Assembly (NCBI RefSeq): GCF_014596745.1
Contig: NZ_JABTCF010000001.1
Location: forward strand, 558,001 to 622,000
Direction: 5' to 3'
From: Maribacter aquimaris
Lineage (GTDB): Bacteria > Bacteroidota > Bacteroidia > Flavobacteriales > Flavobacteriaceae
Length of the DNA stretch: 64,000 bases
In this document: positions 63,334-64,000 of the stretch, piece after piece
Position numbering within the stretch: the first letter of the stretch is position 1
How the letters are laid out: every line of letters begins with the position of its first letter
Notes under the pieces: model-generated
Database searches by the model: none
What the model was told of the DNA's origin: nothing
The model's input: only the letters and a program-made list of their open reading frames with translations
Position numbers and translations under genes: made by a program

Positions 63334-64000
63334 ATGAAAAAATTAATGTTCATCCTAGTGATACTCCCATTTATGGCGTTATCCCAAAACAACCAAGAAA
63401 GACCCATTATCGAAAATGTCATGTTTTCTCCCATAGCCGGAAAAACGGCGGAATTTGAGGCTGGCATAGCAGCCCACAACAAGAAATTCCATGCAGAAGG
63501 ACCTTATGGCGTGCGTATTTACAATATTCTTAATGGTGAAAATGCCGGTAAGTATATGAACATTATGGGACCTTTGACTTGGAACCTAATAGACAATAGA
63601 CCACATAGTGCGGCCCATGAAGAAGATATGAACAAGAATGTGAACCCCTATCTCTCTGCGGAAGTAGAGGTAAATTACATGAAAATGCATCCTGAATTAT
63701 CCAATTTTTCGAAGGATTTTGAAATCAATAAGGTTTCAGTATTCGTGATCGACGTAAAACGCTTTAAACAAAAGGAATTTATGGATAAGGTCGTGAATAA
63801 AGTAGTAAAGGTATACAAGGAAAAAATGTCCGATCAAATATTCGGCATATACACCAACGAATTGAACAATAAAGAGGGAATGGATTTCGCCTGGGTAGAT
63901 TTCTTTGACAATTCTTCATGGCTCGGTAAAGAGGATAAATTCGCCGCGTACTACGAAGAGGTTCATGGCGCAGGTAGTTTTGCCGATTTTTTAACCGCTG
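63334..64000 (+). CDS. Exported protein related in style to the 61373 product, 3'-truncated by window edge
   Basis: An open frame of 222 codons from ATG 63334 that reaches the window end without a stop. Signal peptide MKKLMFILVILPFMALSQ. The sequence continues MFSPIAGKTAEFEAGIAAHN, YNILNGENAGKYMNIMGPLT, MKMHPELSNFSKDFEIN, VSVFVIDVKRFKQKEFMDKV and AWVDFFDNSSWLGKEDKF. Like the 61373 protein it has a two-part strand-helix pattern and an MHPELS segment. No known family recognised with certainty; ABM/dimeric alpha/beta barrel is a guess. It lies 78 bp after the double NTF2-fold gene. Confidence 0.72.
   Translation, partial: MKKLMFILVILPFMALSQNNQERPIIENVMFSPIAGKTAEFEAGIAAHNKKFHAEGPYGVRIYNILNGENAGKYMNIMGPLTWNLIDNRPHSAAHEEDMNKNVNPYLSAEVEVNYMKMHPELSNFSKDFEINKVSVFVIDVKRFKQKEFMDKVVNKVVKVYKEKMSDQIFGIYTNELNNKEGMDFAWVDFFDNSSWLGKEDKFAAYYEEVHGAGSFADFLTA

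Noticed and set aside
1-64000. tRNA genes, rRNA, CRISPR arrays, insertion sequences, integrases, toxin-antitoxin or restriction genes
   Set aside because: I scanned the gaps and gene products for these and saw no cloverleaf-like sequence, regularly spaced repeat array, transposase or integrase motif.

Overview
The window is chromosomal DNA of a Bacteroidota member, most likely a marine Flavobacteriaceae (Maribacter/Zobellia/Muricauda-like). The evidence is many short Cys lipoprotein signals, LytS/LytTR two-component pairs with 2TM-domain proteins, a LETM1-related protein, several polysaccharide- and peptide-degrading exoproteins, and promoters fitting the Bacteroidota TTG...TAnnTTTG pattern. 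I see no rRNA, tRNA, CRISPR array, transposase or phage genes. Genus is not decidable by eye.

Layout. 1-3.1 kb: 3' part of purL. 3.1-4.2 kb: a glycoside-hydrolase-like lipoprotein. 4.5-12.7 kb: fatty-acid catabolism, namely an acyl-CoA ligase, a MarR regulator, and a fadN-fadA-fadE-type beta-oxidation operon interrupted by an AT-rich four-helix-bundle gene between imperfect inverted repeats. 12.9-19.2 kb: exported subtilase, M49 peptidase and GH3 glycosidase. 19.4-23.5 kb: divergent trehalose locus (GH15 hydrolase, fused trehalose-6-phosphate synthase/phosphatase). 23.6-26.6 kb: M28 and M1 peptidase pair.

26.6-36.7 kb is a visibly AT-richer accessory island. Its left edge is a junction of two wrecked genes, a methyltransferase fragment abutting an HxlR fragment. 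It then carries csbD, an intact HxlR regulator and a tightly packed operon: nitroreductase, alpha/beta hydrolase, double-domain monooxygenase-like protein, degenerate metallo-beta-lactamase-fold protein, carboxymuconolactone-decarboxylase/SMP-30 fusion, haloalkane-dehalogenase-like hydrolase and DsbA/FrnE-like oxidoreductase. A flavin-oxidase-like remnant, a quinone-oxidoreductase-like gene and an SDR follow. Two near-identical ACTAT-N7-ATAGT dyads lie on the two divergent promoters of hxlR and the operon. This is the best candidate here for an uncharacterised system, plausibly for oxidation or detoxification of a reactive (quinone, nitro or halogenated) compound; the substrate is unknown.

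36.7-52.3 kb: a 59-residue CxxC/CxxH protein, a SpoIIAA-like protein, a ThuA-sugar dehydrogenase-PKD-cytochrome c fusion, a CDP-alcohol phosphotransferase, an amidohydrolase, a VPS10/BNR exoprotein, DUF2490, an alpha/beta hydrolase-OsmC fusion, Cu/Zn superoxide dismutase, YceI and a LETM1-related protein. 52.4-60.6 kb: two LytTR-type two-component operons on the minus strand around a DEAD-box helicase; the first has three stand-alone 2TM-domain genes plus a fourth copy fused to the kinase. 60.8-64 kb: exported SnoaL-like proteins alternating with exported proteins that may have a dimeric alpha/beta-barrel fold; the last gene runs off the end.
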